DNA of 64,000 bases from Bacteroidaceae bacterium (GTDB taxonomy: Bacteria; Bacteroidota; Bacteroidia; Bacteroidales; Bacteroidaceae), in NCBI GenBank assembly GCA_017559845.1, contig JAFYQQ010000014.1:1-64000 (forward strand), read 5' to 3'. Positions 63,143-64,000 of the stretch are shown piece by piece. Under the pieces are notes generated by a model that was not told the DNA's origin, ran no database searches, and worked only from the letters and a program-made list of their open reading frames with translations. The translations under genes were made by a program, and so were the position numbers. Position 1 is the first letter of the stretch; each line of letters starts with the position of its first letter.

Positions 63143-64000
63143 TCAATGCGCCTCCAGCCAGTTTTCGCCCCATCCACAGTCGGCAATCAAGGGGACGCGC
63201 AGTTGGGCGGCAGCCTGCATCTCTTCAATCACTATGCGTTGGATGGTTTCCTTCTCGTGGGGCGGCACGCTGAAGTTGAGTTCGTCATGTACTTGCAGTA
63301 TCATTCGGCTCTGTACGCCCTCGGCCTGCATGCGCTTGTGGATGCGCACCATGGCCACCTTTATGATGTCGGCGGCGGTTCCCTGGATGGGGGCGTTTAT
63401 GGCGTTGCGTTCGGCATAACCGCGCACGGTGGCGTTGTGGCTGTTGATGTCGGGCAGATAGCAGCGGCGTTGCCAAAGGGTGGTGGTGAAACCTTCTTCG
63501 CGTGCCATGGCAATGCTGCGGTCCATATAGGCCTTCACTCCGGGATAGGTGATGAAGTACTCGTCAATGAGCTGCTTGGCCTCGGTGCGGCTCACGCCCA
63601 TGCGCTCGGCCAGTCCGAAGGCGCTGATGCCATAGATGATGCCGAAGTTGGCGGTCTTGGCCTTTCGGCGTTCGTCGGCCGTCACTTCTGACAGTTCCTT
63701 CTTGAAGATTTTTGCCGCGGTGGCGGTGTGGATGTCATGTCCCTGCATGAAGGCGTCAATCAAGTTGGCGTCCTGGCTCAGATGGGCCATGATGCGCAGT
63801 TCAATCTGACTGTAGTCGGCGCTGAAGAACAGTTCGCCGGGACAGGAGACAAACGCCTTGCGCACTTCCTTTCCCATGGCGTCGCGTACGGGAATGTTCT
63901 GCAGGTTGGGATTGCTGCTCGAAAGGCGGCCGGTGGTGGTGATGGTCTGGTTGAAGTTGGTGTGGATGTGTCCGGTGCGCGGGTTGATAAGTAGGGGTAG
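63143..64000 (-). CDS. polA: DNA polymerase I, C-terminal part (cut by window end)
   Basis: The frame is open to the right edge; 285 residues are visible. Motifs of the family A polymerase domain appear: TGRLSSSNPNLQNIP, motif A SADYSQIELR, the O-helix RRKAKTANFGIIYGISAFGL, RGYAERNAINAPIQGTAAD and motif C LQVHDEL. The catalytic aspartates (in DYSQIE and VHDE) are intact. The 5'-nuclease and any proofreading domain lie outside the window. Confidence 0.96.
   Translation of the reverse strand, partial: LPLLINPRTGHIHTNFNQTITTTGRLSSSNPNLQNIPVRDAMGKEVRKAFVSCPGELFFSADYSQIELRIMAHLSQDANLIDAFMQGHDIHTATAAKIFKKELSEVTADERRKAKTANFGIIYGISAFGLAERMGVSRTEAKQLIDEYFITYPGVKAYMDRSIAMAREEGFTTTLWQRRCYLPDINSHNATVRGYAERNAINAPIQGTAADIIKVAMVRIHKRMQAEGVQSRMILQVHDELNFSVPPHEKETIQRIVIEEMQAAAQLRVPLIADCGWGENWLEAH

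Overview
The window is a chromosomal stretch from a member of the Bacteroidota, most likely order Bacteroidales (gut Prevotellaceae or Bacteroidaceae type). The evidence is a SusC/SusD outer-membrane pair, a PorZ-type type IX secretion protein, several polysaccharide-degrading lipoproteins or exported enzymes (GH76, GH28, GH127, GH50-like, GH20, CE15-like), YitT paralogues between leuS and rdgB, and many promoters with the Bacteroidota -7 element TAnnTTTG. Housekeeping parts look close to 50% G+C or above; the C10 protease (4.0-6.4 kb) and the 31.8-43.4 kb region are clearly AT-rich and look accessory. No tRNA, rRNA or CRISPR array was seen.

Layout. 0-3.3 kb: phosphoesterase (cut by the window start), radical SAM protein, DUF4294 protein, PIG-L deacetylase. 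3.7-3.95 kb: a long rod-like RNA with the shape of 6S RNA. 4.0-6.4 kb: secreted C10 cysteine protease with three 76-residue repeats. 7.6-17.3 kb: GH76, trkH and nadB (overlapping), PBP4-type dacB, a HAD-thioesterase fusion, cysK and a GH28 enzyme. 17.4-21.1 kb: GH127, an intact IS4-family element, and a duplicated GH127 gene tail. 21.1-27.6 kb: AraC regulator divergent from a complete RND efflux operon. 27.9-31.8 kb: Na/Pi symporter divergent from a PhoB/PhoR-like two-component pair.

31.8-43.4 kb is the most unusual part. Two AAA+/DUF4143 ATPases, a 112-bp direct repeat about 9.9 kb apart, and three non-autonomous transposon-like elements surround a cluster of tiny genes. Three tandem genes encode 40-45 residue peptides that share a C-terminal core around CPTGMxPxF; each has an RNA hairpin with a different sequence but the same shape 15-16 nt before its start codon. 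A fourth small gene encodes a 45-residue peptide with a DDDDD tail, and a strong terminator follows. Upstream lies a perfect FNR-type palindrome, TTGAT-N4-ATCAA. Just downstream, on the other strand, is a short SusC - SusD - Crp/Fnr operon whose regulator carries the E-x-x-S-R recognition motif expected to bind such a site. I infer one regulated system: small peptides, an outer-membrane peptide transporter pair and a regulator. Its function is unknown to me.

43.4-64 kb returns to core genes: GH50-like hydrolase, porZ, rdgB, two YitT proteins, leuS, mutS, GH20, rubrerythrin, a ZIP transporter, CE15-like esterase, lgt, ychF and the 3' part of polA (cut by the window end).
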